Positions 1 to 7,882 of a DNA stretch of 64,000 bases are shown here, piece by piece (positions within the stretch are counted from its first letter, which is position 1; every line of letters starts with the position of its first letter). Both the position numbers and the translations under genes were made by a program. This DNA comes from Butyrivibrio sp. LB2008. GTDB lineage: Bacteria; Bacillota; Clostridia; Lachnospirales; Lachnospiraceae. The notes under the pieces were generated by a model that saw only the letters and a program-made list of their open reading frames with translations, was not told where the DNA came from and made no database searches. Location of the stretch: positions 1-64,000 of the forward strand of contig NZ_JHXZ01000014.1 of the NCBI RefSeq assembly GCF_000621565.1, in the 5' to 3' direction.

Positions 1-89
1 GGCAAAAATATGAAATTGTTAAGGTGCAAAAACGGAATTTAAATCCGCATTTTGAGGCATTTATTAGCAACTGGAATTTACTTTTTCAT

Positions 90-347
90 TTAAGTCATTT
101 GCTTTCTTATTTGCGCTCTTCTTTCCTCTGATATCCTTCTAGGCTTACGATAACTAACATACTTTTTGGGCATGGAGTAGGTCTTATCGATATCTGTTTC
201 ACTTATGCACTTATACACCTCTGGGAACTCAGTAACTAACGCATCAAGTTTTCTAATAACGGCTTTATCTCTGGTGAATACCACTGCATCAGATTCAGCA
301 ACGTTGAAATTGATTATTGTTTCTTGCTCATACTTGGATAACTTCAT
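90..347 (-). CDS. Small island-type hypothetical protein (85 aa)
   Basis: A short, basic soluble protein with no signal peptide or membrane segment. Its opening MKLSKYEQETIINFN and a central acidic/hydrophobic stretch followed by a lysine/arginine-rich tail (residues about 55-85) resemble small proteins carried by Firmicutes conjugative and integrative elements. I recognise the type, not a function. The start ATG overlaps the stop of the upstream 133-aa gene by 4 bases (ATGA), so the two are probably co-translated. No catalytic motif is visible. It supports the reading that the left end of the window is inside a mobile element. Confidence 0.6.
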   Translation of the reverse strand: MKLSKYEQETIINFNVAESDAVVFTRDKAVIRKLDALVTEFPEVYKCISETDIDKTYSMPKKYVSYRKPRRISEERRAQIRKQMT

Positions 348-745
348 AGGCTTATCTCACCTCGCTTTCTATGCTTGTTCGGCTCGTTAATTATCGTGTG
401 TTTTGCTTCTGCAATCTTTTTATTGAGTTGATGTTTGAATGAGAGCCTTCCATCTTTTTCAACACGTTCCTTATCGTTTAAAATAAGCTCATTTCCCTTC
501 ACACTGTAAAAATGCCAATCTGTTATTTTCCCTTTCTCGTCTGTAAACGTAGCCATGAACCGTCCCTCGCCTTTGTTGGTAATAGTCAGCCAATGCCAAT
601 CATCGCCTTCTCTGGTGTAAACACGCTTATAGTTAAACTCATTACCTGTAAAGCGTTCATTGAGCTTATAAGGCTTCGACTTCTCATTTTGGGATTGTCC
701 GTTATAATGCTCTAAAATCAGCTCGAATGCTTGGTCTATATCCAT
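344..745 (-). CDS. Hypothetical protein (133 aa), coupled to the next small gene
   Basis: I do not recognise a family. The protein is soluble and rich in aromatic residues in the middle (DDWHWLTITNKGEGRF), suggesting a small beta-rich fold, with a strongly basic tail (HRKRGEISL). The start is well supported: AAAGGAG lies about 6 bases upstream of the ATG. Its stop overlaps the start of the following 85-aa gene by 4 bases. A perfect 10-bp stem hairpin (763-786) lies just before the Shine-Dalgarno site and could influence translation. Likely a mobile-element accessory gene; function unknown. Confidence 0.6.
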   Translation of the reverse strand: MDIDQAFELILEHYNGQSQNEKSKPYKLNERFTGNEFNYKRVYTREGDDWHWLTITNKGEGRFMATFTDEKGKITDWHFYSVKGNELILNDKERVEKDGRLSFKHQLNKKIAEAKHTIINEPNKHRKRGEISL

Positions 746-762
746 AAATGCTCCTTTCTGTC

Positions 763-786
763 CGACTGCTCAGATTTGAGCAGTCG
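763..786. repeat. Perfect 10-bp inverted repeat upstream of the 133-aa gene
   Basis: CGACTGCTCA, a 4-base loop, then TGAGCAGTCG. There is no T-run on either side, so it is not a standard terminator. In the minus-strand mRNA it would fold a few bases before the AAAGGAG site of the 133-aa gene, where it could control translation or be a protein-binding palindrome. Confidence 0.5.
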
Positions 787-937
787 AAACCCTTGATTTT
801 CCTTTGAAGTATGTTTTTCATACTGCTTATCACCACTCCATGAACATATCTCAACAACCTTGAAACCCGCTTATCTTCTGCTCTTTTCACGGTCTGCCCT
901 CTTGGTCTCCGATAGTGATTCTGGCACGGAACAGAAC

Positions 938-1096
938 GGAAGGGAAAGGAAGGGATAAGATAAGATGAGATAAGATAGAAAAGTTAATAGGGTATATCTT
1001 TATTCTCTTTTTCTTTGCTTCTTTCTTTTTCTCTTCTTTCTAGGGGAAGAAGGAAAGGAAGGAAAGAGAAGGAAGGAGAAGGGGAGGAAGGGGAAA
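938..1096. other. Alternating homopurine/homopyrimidine tracts in a gene-free stretch (746-1472)
   Basis: The 727 bases between 745 and 1473 hold no convincing gene. The most striking content is purine-rich DNA at 938-982, a nearly pure pyrimidine stretch at about 998-1041, and then an uninterrupted 55-base purine run at 1042-1096. This R-Y-R arrangement could form imperfect long hairpins or triplex (H-DNA) structures. Two further hairpins are in the same gap (1131-1168 and 1351-1400). Confidence 0.6.
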
Positions 1097-1130
1097 CAAT
1101 CCTCGTTAATTAACGCAACAATGAAAAATA

Positions 1131-1168
1131 AAAAAGCCTCAATGATAATTTCCTCATTAAGACTTTTT
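1131..1168 (-). terminator. Probable rho-independent terminator, minus strand
   Basis: On the minus strand AAAAAGTCTTAATGA pairs with TCATTGAGGCTTTTT if G-U pairs are allowed, and runs into a T-rich tail. It lies about 300 bases downstream of the 250-aa lipoprotein gene and could end the lipoprotein array transcript. Confidence 0.5.
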
Positions 1169-1350
1169 GAAATCTCGTTCTCACGATAATTACTGTATGA
1201 ACTTTTCTTAAAATAGCTATATTCTACGTCACTTCTCTGCTATCTGGATTATGCTTTTCCTTTCTCAATTATTGTTCCAACAAATCGGGTATAACATGAT
1301 TTATACCTTGGCTATTGCTAACGATTTGCTACAATATGCTATATAAATAA

Positions 1351-1400
1351 GTAAGCGCTTCATGTCCCCTCGTAGTTATGAGGAAATATAAAGCGCTTAC
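1351..1400. repeat. Nested inverted repeat downstream of the lipoprotein array
   Basis: GTAAGCGCTT at 1351-1360 is exactly mirrored by AAGCGCTTAC at 1391-1400, and inside it CCTC and GAGG form a second short stem. There is no clear T-run. It lies 70 bases past the last lipoprotein gene and may be a transcript-end structure or a recombination/protein-binding palindrome. Confidence 0.5.
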
Positions 1401-1472
1401 GTTGCAGTTAATTTGTAGCCTATGCAGTAGTGGTTGAAGCAAGAAGCCACGTCTCTTTAGGTTCGTAGCACT

Positions 1473-2225
1473 TCACTGCTTCAAAATTTTATTTGATTTT
1501 ATCACAATATCATCGCCGGATTTTTCAAAGGTAATAACTCTGTCAGGTTGTTTAGTTTCTTCATCCCAGCTTTCATTGTTCGGCTGGAATGTAAGTTCAT
1601 AAAGATTGCCATTTTTTGTTCCGGAAACAAATTTTCCATCGTACATAGGTGAATCCTGCCCGCATGGATTATCAGAAATTAAGAAAACATCATATTTTTC
1701 GTTATACTCCCACCTGGGTACATCTTTGGCGTCAACTTTGATATCAAGCCCTGTTTTCTTTTTGATGAACTTTGTGAGATTTTCATTTTTTACTACCCAA
1801 GGCTCCATTGGGTCTTCCTCAGTAGTACCAAATAATTCCTTTCTCTCTTCATCGCTCAGTTTACGTTCTTGCAATTCGTCTACACAGCCTATAACCTCAT
1901 CCCACTTGATTTCTTCAGGGCTGCTGTATTCTGGGTTAAGAAAGCCAAAATATCCGCTACCTCCGATGATAAACATATTTGTAAACTCTTTAAGTTCAGC
2001 ATCTGAAACTGCTTCCCCTTCTCCTGTAGCTTCAGTATTTGTTTCTTCAGAAGCAGTATCATCCTGAGTTTCTACATCCTCAGAATCATTTTCGGTAGTT
2101 GCTGAAAATGTTGCAACATCATCCTGTGTCTCTGAATTATCAGAACCCAAATTAATAGAAACCGATGAACAGCCTGTAATAGTCATAGCTGTTGCAAGTA
2201 ATAACAATGTATTTTTTATTTTCAT
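1473..2225 (-). CDS. Lipoprotein, unknown function (last gene of the array)
   Basis: A 250-aa secreted lipoprotein. The N-terminus has a short basic start, a hydrophobic core and the lipobox ITGC (Cys19), followed by an acidic, Ser/Thr/Glu-rich linker to about residue 80 that would hold the folded part away from the membrane. The C-terminal 170 residues are unrecognised and end with a beta-rich stretch (VITFEKSGDDIVIKSN). GGAGG precedes the ATG by about 7 bases. It is the most distal gene of the same-strand lipoprotein array and shares its architecture but not the repeated modules. Confidence 0.75.
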   Translation of the reverse strand: MKIKNTLLLLATAMTITGCSSVSINLGSDNSETQDDVATFSATTENDSEDVETQDDTASEETNTEATGEGEAVSDAELKEFTNMFIIGGSGYFGFLNPEYSSPEEIKWDEVIGCVDELQERKLSDEERKELFGTTEEDPMEPWVVKNENLTKFIKKKTGLDIKVDAKDVPRWEYNEKYDVFLISDNPCGQDSPMYDGKFVSGTKNGNLYELTFQPNNESWDEETKQPDRVITFEKSGDDIVIKSNKILKQ

Positions 2226-2249
2226 CTCATTTCCTCCATCATCCTTGTG

Positions 2250-3191
2250 TCATCCAACTTGGAAATCGCCAAGGTTTTCAAATAGTTCGTTTGAATCTCC
2301 ATCATATATGATATATCCAAGATATTCGCCATCTTCAGACGTAAAACTCATGGAGCTTCCCTGCATTCCATATGGAATAATCGTCTGTCCGGCTTTTCCG
2401 ACCTTAGGATCGTTACCGGACTCATCATCAAACTCTACGTCTTTTTTCAAAATTAGGCCTTTACTTAAGCCTTCTACCATAGGATGTATCTTATGCTCTT
2501 TTTCAAGTTTCTGCTCCAAACCATCAGGCCCGTATTGCAAGTCTGCTGTAGCAATCCAGTTGCAATCATAAATATCAACAAGATATCCTATAACTATCTT
2601 ATCCGGATAGATCTCGTACTTTTCACTGTTTGTTTTTTCATCAATACTTGAATCTACTATAACGGGCTCATCATATTTGCCCACTTCTTTAAGAGAATCT
2701 TTATCCCACATATATGCAGTTATCGGCCCATAGCCATCAGCGCCTTGTTCATTGATCAGAACATAATCCCCGTCTGATCTGTGTACAAAAAACGCATCAG
2801 CTTCTCCATACAAAAAACCGTTTTCTACAACCAGCTCTATATCAACAGTCTGGTCATTTACTTTTATGGAACAGGAATTATCGTTCCCTGAGCCATCCGG
2901 ATGCTTAAAAAATATAGTATCCATCTGTCCGTCAGATCCAAGATCTATTCTAAGCTCTTCATTATTCTTCAGTTTTGAAAAATAAAACTCGGAATCATCA
3001 GAAGATTCACCCTCCGCTTCCTCTGCCTCTTCCGATATAGCTTCACCGGCATCCTCCGTTGATACTTCTTCTGCCAAAGTCTCCGCCTGCTTATTATCGA
3101 TACCAAACTTTTCAAGATCTATACCACTACATGCAACAGTCGTAGCTGCAATAAGTAGGATTCCAACACAAATTAAAACCCTTTTTTTCAT
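2250..3191 (-). CDS. Lipoprotein, unknown function
   Basis: About 313 aa when started at the ATG preceded by AAAGGGA; a longer reading to 3239 would add 16 residues in front of the signal peptide and is unlikely. The signal MKKRVLICVG... ends in a lipobox VACS, followed by a Glu/Asp/Ser-rich linker. The body contains a DLGSDGQMDTI loop of the FG-GAP/VCBS kind seen throughout this array, then a beta-rich segment with SDGDYVLIN. It is followed 24 bases later by the 250-aa lipoprotein gene. Function unknown. Confidence 0.75.
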   Translation of the reverse strand: MKKRVLICVGILLIAATTVACSGIDLEKFGIDNKQAETLAEEVSTEDAGEAISEEAEEAEGESSDDSEFYFSKLKNNEELRIDLGSDGQMDTIFFKHPDGSGNDNSCSIKVNDQTVDIELVVENGFLYGEADAFFVHRSDGDYVLINEQGADGYGPITAYMWDKDSLKEVGKYDEPVIVDSSIDEKTNSEKYEIYPDKIVIGYLVDIYDCNWIATADLQYGPDGLEQKLEKEHKIHPMVEGLSKGLILKKDVEFDDESGNDPKVGKAGQTIIPYGMQGSSMSFTSEDGEYLGYIIYDGDSNELFENLGDFQVG

Positions 3192-3269
3192 AACGCTCTT
3201 CCCTTTCGTTAACTTTTTGTTATATATTACACCAAACAATTGAGAATTTCATTAATATTTTTTATTTTT

Positions 3270-3306
3270 AATGGCTCAATCACATAAAATTTGTGATTGA
3301 GCCATT
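3270..3306 (-). terminator. Strong hairpin terminator between two lipoprotein genes
   Basis: A perfect 15-bp stem (AATGGCTCAATCACA with its complement) is flanked by T-rich DNA on both sides, so it could work in either direction. It follows the DUF1311-type lipoprotein gene and precedes the 313-aa gene, which suggests the last two lipoprotein genes have their own promoter. Confidence 0.8.
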
Positions 3307-3342
3307 ATTTTTATCAATATCAATTATTTCCTCGATGTTAAA

Positions 3343-4377
3343 TTACATTGCTTTTGGGAATTTCACCTTGGTTCCTGCGGGTAAACTCTTATCTCCCGAT
3401 TCTGTAATAGTTAATGTGGCGCCATCCCATCCATAAGTGATAATACCCACTATCGGTGCATCCCCGTCGTTTGTATTTATTACTTCTCCATCATCAAACT
3501 CACATGTGGTTTTAAAAGAAATTGTAGTATCATTTATCATTGGCTCATAGCACAACATATCAACTTTTTCTTTGCCTTTTGGTGCATATGTAATACTGAT
3601 TGAACCACCTTCCATTCCTTCCTTTATGTCAAGAACGGCATCATCGCTTATATAAGAATTTTCTCTAAAAAATCTCTTTGGAAGTTCGATGTTTTCACCT
3701 CTTTCATCAGCAAGTTCTCTTGCAAGTATATAGCTTCGACTCTTCATAAATCTGGAATCCAGTTCACTGTTCATCATAGAAGCCCATGATCCTTCCACGT
3801 ATTTTACCGCTTCGTAGCACCTGTCAAAATCAGCTTTCCATGCGTCCTGTTCAGCTTTAATGCTATCTTTTCTAGAATCATCTGCTTCTTCAAGAATTCT
3901 GTTATAAAGACTCTGTACTTCATAATCCCAAATATATGATTCCGCGCAGCTTACATTGTTCATGTCCTGCTGACTCAAATCGGCATTGTGATAATTCGTA
4001 TAATAATACGCGATCTCCTCTACATTTTTTAGCTCATCTGCGATAGATTTACTATTTTTTATTGCTTCATCGAGCCTTGATTTAACTACTTTTTCTTCAT
4101 ATTGCTCTGCATCAAATTTCTCTGTTGAATAACACTCCTTAGTATCATTTTCAGCAGACCATTTCTTCTCCCATTCAGCTATTGGAAAAAGAGCTGAATC
4201 CACAGATAATGCAGTATCCGTCGTTTCTTCGGTATCCTCAGATGCTTCAGTATTACTTTCAACTGACTCGCTTATATTTGCATCTTCAATCTTCACTTGC
4301 TCTTTGGCATTTCTTCCGCAAGAAACAAGTAATACTGAAGAAAGTAAAAATGCCAAGTATTTAATCTTTTTACGCAT
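3343..4377 (-). CDS. Lipoprotein with LprI-like (DUF1311) domain
   Basis: A 344-aa lipoprotein: signal peptide, lipobox VSCG at about residue 20, acidic linker to about residue 60, then a helical region (about 75-220). Its pattern of paired cysteines and the segment QDAWKADFDRCYEAV resemble the lysozyme-inhibitor LprI-like/DUF1311 family. The last 110 residues are beta-rich and unassigned. By family analogy it acts outside the membrane, perhaps binding wall-active enzymes, but that is inference. It lies 29 bases after the 369-aa array gene and ends at a strong terminator. Confidence 0.7.
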   Translation of the reverse strand: MRKKIKYLAFLLSSVLLVSCGRNAKEQVKIEDANISESVESNTEASEDTEETTDTALSVDSALFPIAEWEKKWSAENDTKECYSTEKFDAEQYEEKVVKSRLDEAIKNSKSIADELKNVEEIAYYYTNYHNADLSQQDMNNVSCAESYIWDYEVQSLYNRILEEADDSRKDSIKAEQDAWKADFDRCYEAVKYVEGSWASMMNSELDSRFMKSRSYILARELADERGENIELPKRFFRENSYISDDAVLDIKEGMEGGSISITYAPKGKEKVDMLCYEPMINDTTISFKTTCEFDDGEVINTNDGDAPIVGIITYGWDGATLTITESGDKSLPAGTKVKFPKAM

Positions 4378-4406
4378 TATAAATAAATCCTTCCAATTCT
4401 ATACTA

Positions 4407-5516
4407 CTATTCCTTAAAAAGATGAAGCTGGAACTTTGGCTTATTATATCTATGCAATAGTTCTTCATAAAACTCACTATACTCATCATCACTTATTTCA
4501 CGCTCCTGCAAAGAACTATCGTAATAATAGCACTGACACCTACCCTCGCTGAAAACAGGCGTCGCATTCACACCTTCAATAAATTCCATACCTCCTGCTG
4601 AATACTTATAACAATTAAGGCTATAAAAACTATTTGGAATGCCCCAATCATCGAGTATTATACCATCTTCATATAATTCAAAGCTCCTTCTGTAATCAGA
4701 TTCAAATACAACATCAACCTTGCCATCTCTAATGGTAAACATACTTAAAACATTCACATTATGTGAATCATCTTCCGAATCATTAATTCCTAAAAGCAAT
4801 TCATCTATTCCATCCCCATCAATATCCACTTGCAAATACCCAAAACTATCGTTTTGAAAAGCCCAATCTATCGGCGAGGTAAACCATTCATGATACTGTG
4901 CATGGTGATAAAATGTATCCGAATTCGATTCTTTCATTTCAATCATCACTTTTATATCTTCAATAAGTTCATCGTATGAATTGAAGGTGGTTACTTCACT
5001 TTCTAATACTTTGGCTGGTTCAGAAGACTCTTCCAAAGCAGCATCCTCAATGTTTGTAACTCTATCCAATATATTCTTTAATATAACCATAGAAAAATCA
5101 TCATCTATAGATTCTCTTATATCATTACCCACATCGCTCCATCCGGAAAATACATCATAATGATAGTCAGGCATAGATTCATATAGCAAGACCTTGGTTT
5201 CAGAACCCGAAGCGCCAATAACTGCAATATCTTTTATTCCGTCATCATTAAAATCAAAACAATCAAGATCGGTAACCTTGTCCAGATAACGATATGTATT
5301 TATAGTTTCTTTGACTTCATTGTCTCTGATGATATCAATGTAGGTATAATTACTTTTCTTGCCGTAAGCTTCAAAAACATCGTTATAAATGCGAATCTGA
5401 GAAGCACCCTGATCTTGAACAAGCTCAGACTCCGTTTCAATCAAATTTTTATTTTTGGCTCCACAACCTGTAAGCAATATAAGTAAAGTTAGCGGTATTA
5501 TTATGTGTAGTCTCAT
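4407..5516 (-). CDS. Array lipoprotein: module 1 + module 2
   Basis: A 369-aa lipoprotein (signal MRLHIIIPLTLLILLTGC). Module 1, about residues 25-150, contains TYIDIIRDNEVKETINTYRY and the loop DFNDDGIKDIAVIG, like an FG-GAP/VCBS repeat. Module 2, about 175-369, begins with a YDELIEDIK helix, has a calcium-loop-like DIDGDGIDELLLG and FTIRDGKVD, and ends HRYNKPKFQLHLFKE. Both modules recur in neighbouring genes. Its ATG overlaps the stop of the preceding 113-aa fragment (TAATG), and its Shine-Dalgarno site is inside that fragment's last codons. Function unknown; surface-exposed by inference. Confidence 0.8.
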   Translation of the reverse strand: MRLHIIIPLTLLILLTGCGAKNKNLIETESELVQDQGASQIRIYNDVFEAYGKKSNYTYIDIIRDNEVKETINTYRYLDKVTDLDCFDFNDDGIKDIAVIGASGSETKVLLYESMPDYHYDVFSGWSDVGNDIRESIDDDFSMVILKNILDRVTNIEDAALEESSEPAKVLESEVTTFNSYDELIEDIKVMIEMKESNSDTFYHHAQYHEWFTSPIDWAFQNDSFGYLQVDIDGDGIDELLLGINDSEDDSHNVNVLSMFTIRDGKVDVVFESDYRRSFELYEDGIILDDWGIPNSFYSLNCYKYSAGGMEFIEGVNATPVFSEGRCQCYYYDSSLQEREISDDEYSEFYEELLHRYNKPKFQLHLFKE

Positions 5517-5857
5517 TATTTTTCCTTAAAAAGATGAAGCTGTGGTCTATACTTGGGATTATATTTATGAGTAAGCTCTTCGCTCAACTCATCATACTCT
5601 TTTTCAGTTAGTTCACGTTTCTTTGAAGTACTATCAGAATAGTAGTATTTATGTTGATGTTCCTCGTCAAAAGGAGTAAATCCATCATAAATACCTTCAA
5701 TAAGTTCCATATTTCCGGCATTGTACTTATAATATTCAACACTAGCATTTGGAGGAAAGCAATATTCTTCAATTATGCCATCTTTAAATAATTGATACAC
5801 TACTCTCAGATTATCCTCAAATACAGCATCAACCTTGCCCTCTCTAATGGTAAACAT
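5516..5857 (-). pseudogene. Orphan C-terminal fragment of a module-2 array protein
   Basis: These 113 codons match only the second half of module 2: they begin exactly at the conserved internal methionine of MFTIREGKVD and end RPQLHLFKEK. There is no signal peptide, lipobox or DGDG loop, and no Shine-Dalgarno site before the ATG. The missing first part has been replaced by the 353-aa lipoprotein gene 25 bases upstream. It is best read as the remnant of a deletion or recombination between array members, although it still carries the ribosome site for the next gene. Confidence 0.7.
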
Positions 5858-5882
5858 ACAACAAAGGCTTTATAAAAAACTC

Positions 5883-6944
5883 TCACCCATTCACAAAATA
5901 ATCTCCTACGCTAAAGCTCTCATCAGTGCGCTCCTCTTCTTCAGTTATCCCAGGTGCAAATTCTGTTACATAAGTAGCGCCTGTTGCTCTATCAATATAA
6001 TACCTGACAAGAGCTGCCGTATATGACCTATAAACTACCACAATCTCTTTTTCATCGCTTGATTCAATATACCAATATATAGTGTATTTATCCGAATCAA
6101 CCATGTCTTTTAAGTCAGGAAAATTTTCATAGCAGTAATTCTTGATAGCTAAAAGAGCTTGATCATCAGTAATTTCTCCATTTGCCTCTGTTTTTTCTTT
6201 AGATAATGCTTTCTCAATATTTTCCGGAGTAAGTTCTATTGCATTTTTAATACCATACTTCTTTTTGAGCTCATCATATTCTGCATCCAATTCTTGTCCT
6301 TCTTCAAGCGAAATAGGATCGCAATCGTCAAAATCTTGTCCTTTTCTGTATTGTTCTTTTTCATTCCCAAGCACCATATATTCTAAGGTCAGTTTGCCGT
6401 TTTCATTCTTATATACTGAGAAATCCTCATCAAGCACACATTCTGCCCCATATAATTCTTGTTTATCAGAATCATAGAAACTTGCAAAAAAGGGGAAGTC
6501 TTTAATATTATTATCTTCTCCAACAGTACATAAAGAAAACCATCCATAATATTGCGTATCAGAAGTTAACCCAAAAGGAGTCACCCATAATTCAGGGACA
6601 TCATCTCCTGTAACATCTTGAAGTATAAAGAAGGCTTTCTTTTCCGGACCCTCACTATAATAAAAAGCGGTATAGCCATCGCTTAGGGACTCCTTATCTG
6701 CTAAAATATCATAAAGATACTTTTTATATACATCTTTCCAACCATCCTTATTGACATCATCTTTTTCTTCACTAATCTCGTCACTATTATTTTCAATACT
6801 GTCAGCTACAGTGGCTTCATTTTCAGTAATCTCCTTGCCCGCCTCTACAGGCTCGTTTTTATCAATAATAACCACCTGCTTATTACATGCTGTTAAACAC
6901 AGTAGTAATCCAATTGCTAACAAAATATTTTTATGTCTCTTCAT
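5883..6944 (-). CDS. Array lipoprotein, MKRHKN-type signal
   Basis: A 353-aa lipoprotein (signal MKRHKNILLAIGLLLCLTAC). An acidic linker precedes a central domain with the VCBS-like stretch DVTGDDVPELWVTPFG. The C-terminal about 90 residues (LLAIKNYCYENF ... VVVYRSYTAALVRYYIDRATGATYVTEF) resemble a small secreted domain common in Firmicutes lipoproteins, which I cannot name. Its signal peptide and 5' leader are near-copies of those of the next gene upstream (7095-7820), indicating tandem duplication followed by divergence of the bodies. Confidence 0.75.
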   Translation of the reverse strand: MKRHKNILLAIGLLLCLTACNKQVVIIDKNEPVEAGKEITENEATVADSIENNSDEISEEKDDVNKDGWKDVYKKYLYDILADKESLSDGYTAFYYSEGPEKKAFFILQDVTGDDVPELWVTPFGLTSDTQYYGWFSLCTVGEDNNIKDFPFFASFYDSDKQELYGAECVLDEDFSVYKNENGKLTLEYMVLGNEKEQYRKGQDFDDCDPISLEEGQELDAEYDELKKKYGIKNAIELTPENIEKALSKEKTEANGEITDDQALLAIKNYCYENFPDLKDMVDSDKYTIYWYIESSDEKEIVVVYRSYTAALVRYYIDRATGATYVTEFAPGITEEEERTDESFSVGDYFVNG

Positions 6945-6992
6945 TTCTGTTCTTTAAATGCCTTTCTTTCATTATCATATCCATGTTGCTTG
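6888..6992. repeat. Signal-peptide/leader repeat, copy 1
   Basis: The start of the 353-aa gene and its upstream leader (with TCTGTTCTTTAAATGCCT) match 7765-7868 closely. The similarity spans the coding region for the signal peptide and about 50 bases of untranslated DNA, and stops on both sides. Confidence 0.7.
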
Positions 6993-7094
6993 TGCTAATA
7001 ACCAAGGCAGGGACGATGGTTAATGTAACAACTCTCCCAGTTCCTTTTATATATGGCTTGTTCCCTACACGTCTTCTCTTATAATCCAAAAGCT

Positions 7095-7820
7095 CTACAA
7101 TACATCCAGCTTTATCCATTCAATTGAAGTATTCTCATGTGTGTATTGCTCTACAAGATTATCATATTCCTCTTCATCAATTGTATCGAGTGCATCAATA
7201 TTTTCTAAATAATCCTGCGGCGGATTATTCTTTTTATAAAACCTCTCTGTACCTGTCTCTGTCCAATCATTCCAGAATTTAAGAAAAACAATATCAATAT
7301 CTGCATTTCCCTGATCATCAATCTCGGATACAGCATAGATGGCACGACCTTCATGAGCCGTATCACCGCTTACATACTGATTCTTGTCATTTATCATTGA
7401 AACCCCGAGAGTTCCAAAATATTCCATATTTGCATACTGTATTTTTTCATCCTTAAACTCCATTATATCGTAAATATGGTTGCCATCATCACGAACCAGT
7501 AATTCATTTATGCCATCTCCGTTTATATCATAAATAGCGTATTCCAGTTCCGATTTATCAACAAAACCCGCTGTATCTCCCAAAGCCCAAAATTTTTCTC
7601 CGTTTGAATCCGTTTCATTTCCTTTTAAATACTCAAGAAAGTGTTTGTCAGCATCTTGTGCTTCACTGTTATTTTGCTCATAATTATTGGCTTCTTTTCC
7701 AGCAATCTCTTCGTTTTGGGTTACCGGCTCGTTTTTATCACTAATAACCTTCTGCTTGTCACATGCTGTCAAACATAGTAGCAATACAATTGCCAATAAA
7801 AAATTTTTACATTTTTTCAT
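7095..7820 (-). CDS. Array lipoprotein, MKKCKN-type signal
   Basis: A 241-aa lipoprotein (signal MKKCKNFLLAIVLLLCLTAC). After a Glu/Asn-rich linker, the body starts with a segment FLEYLKGNETDSNGEKFW and carries a calcium-loop-like DINGDGINELLVRDDGNH. It ends with a Glu/Asp-rich helix. It shares its signal and leader with the following 353-aa gene but the bodies differ, an example of N-terminal exchange in the array. Function unknown. Confidence 0.75.
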   Translation of the reverse strand: MKKCKNFLLAIVLLLCLTACDKQKVISDKNEPVTQNEEIAGKEANNYEQNNSEAQDADKHFLEYLKGNETDSNGEKFWALGDTAGFVDKSELEYAIYDINGDGINELLVRDDGNHIYDIMEFKDEKIQYANMEYFGTLGVSMINDKNQYVSGDTAHEGRAIYAVSEIDDQGNADIDIVFLKFWNDWTETGTERFYKKNNPPQDYLENIDALDTIDEEEYDNLVEQYTHENTSIEWIKLDVL

Positions 7821-7868
7821 ATCTGTTCTTTAAATGCCTCTCTTCTTAATCATATTTATGCTGCTTAA
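7765..7868. repeat. Signal-peptide/leader repeat, copy 2
   Basis: Second copy of the segment at 6888-6992: the coding region for the signal peptide plus the leader TCTGTTCTTTAAATGCCT. The copies differ mainly at isolated bases and one short gap. Confidence 0.7.
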
Positions 7869-7882
7869 TACATAAGAAGTGT

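Noticed and set aside
702..890. A 62-codon minus-strand frame upstream of the 133-aa gene
   Set aside because: It overlaps the 133-aa gene start and the hairpin, has no ribosome site and reads as random basic sequence.
6931..7119. A 62-codon frame between two lipoprotein genes
   Set aside because: It overlaps the end of the 241-aa gene, has no ribosome site or recognisable content, and lies in the duplicated leader region.
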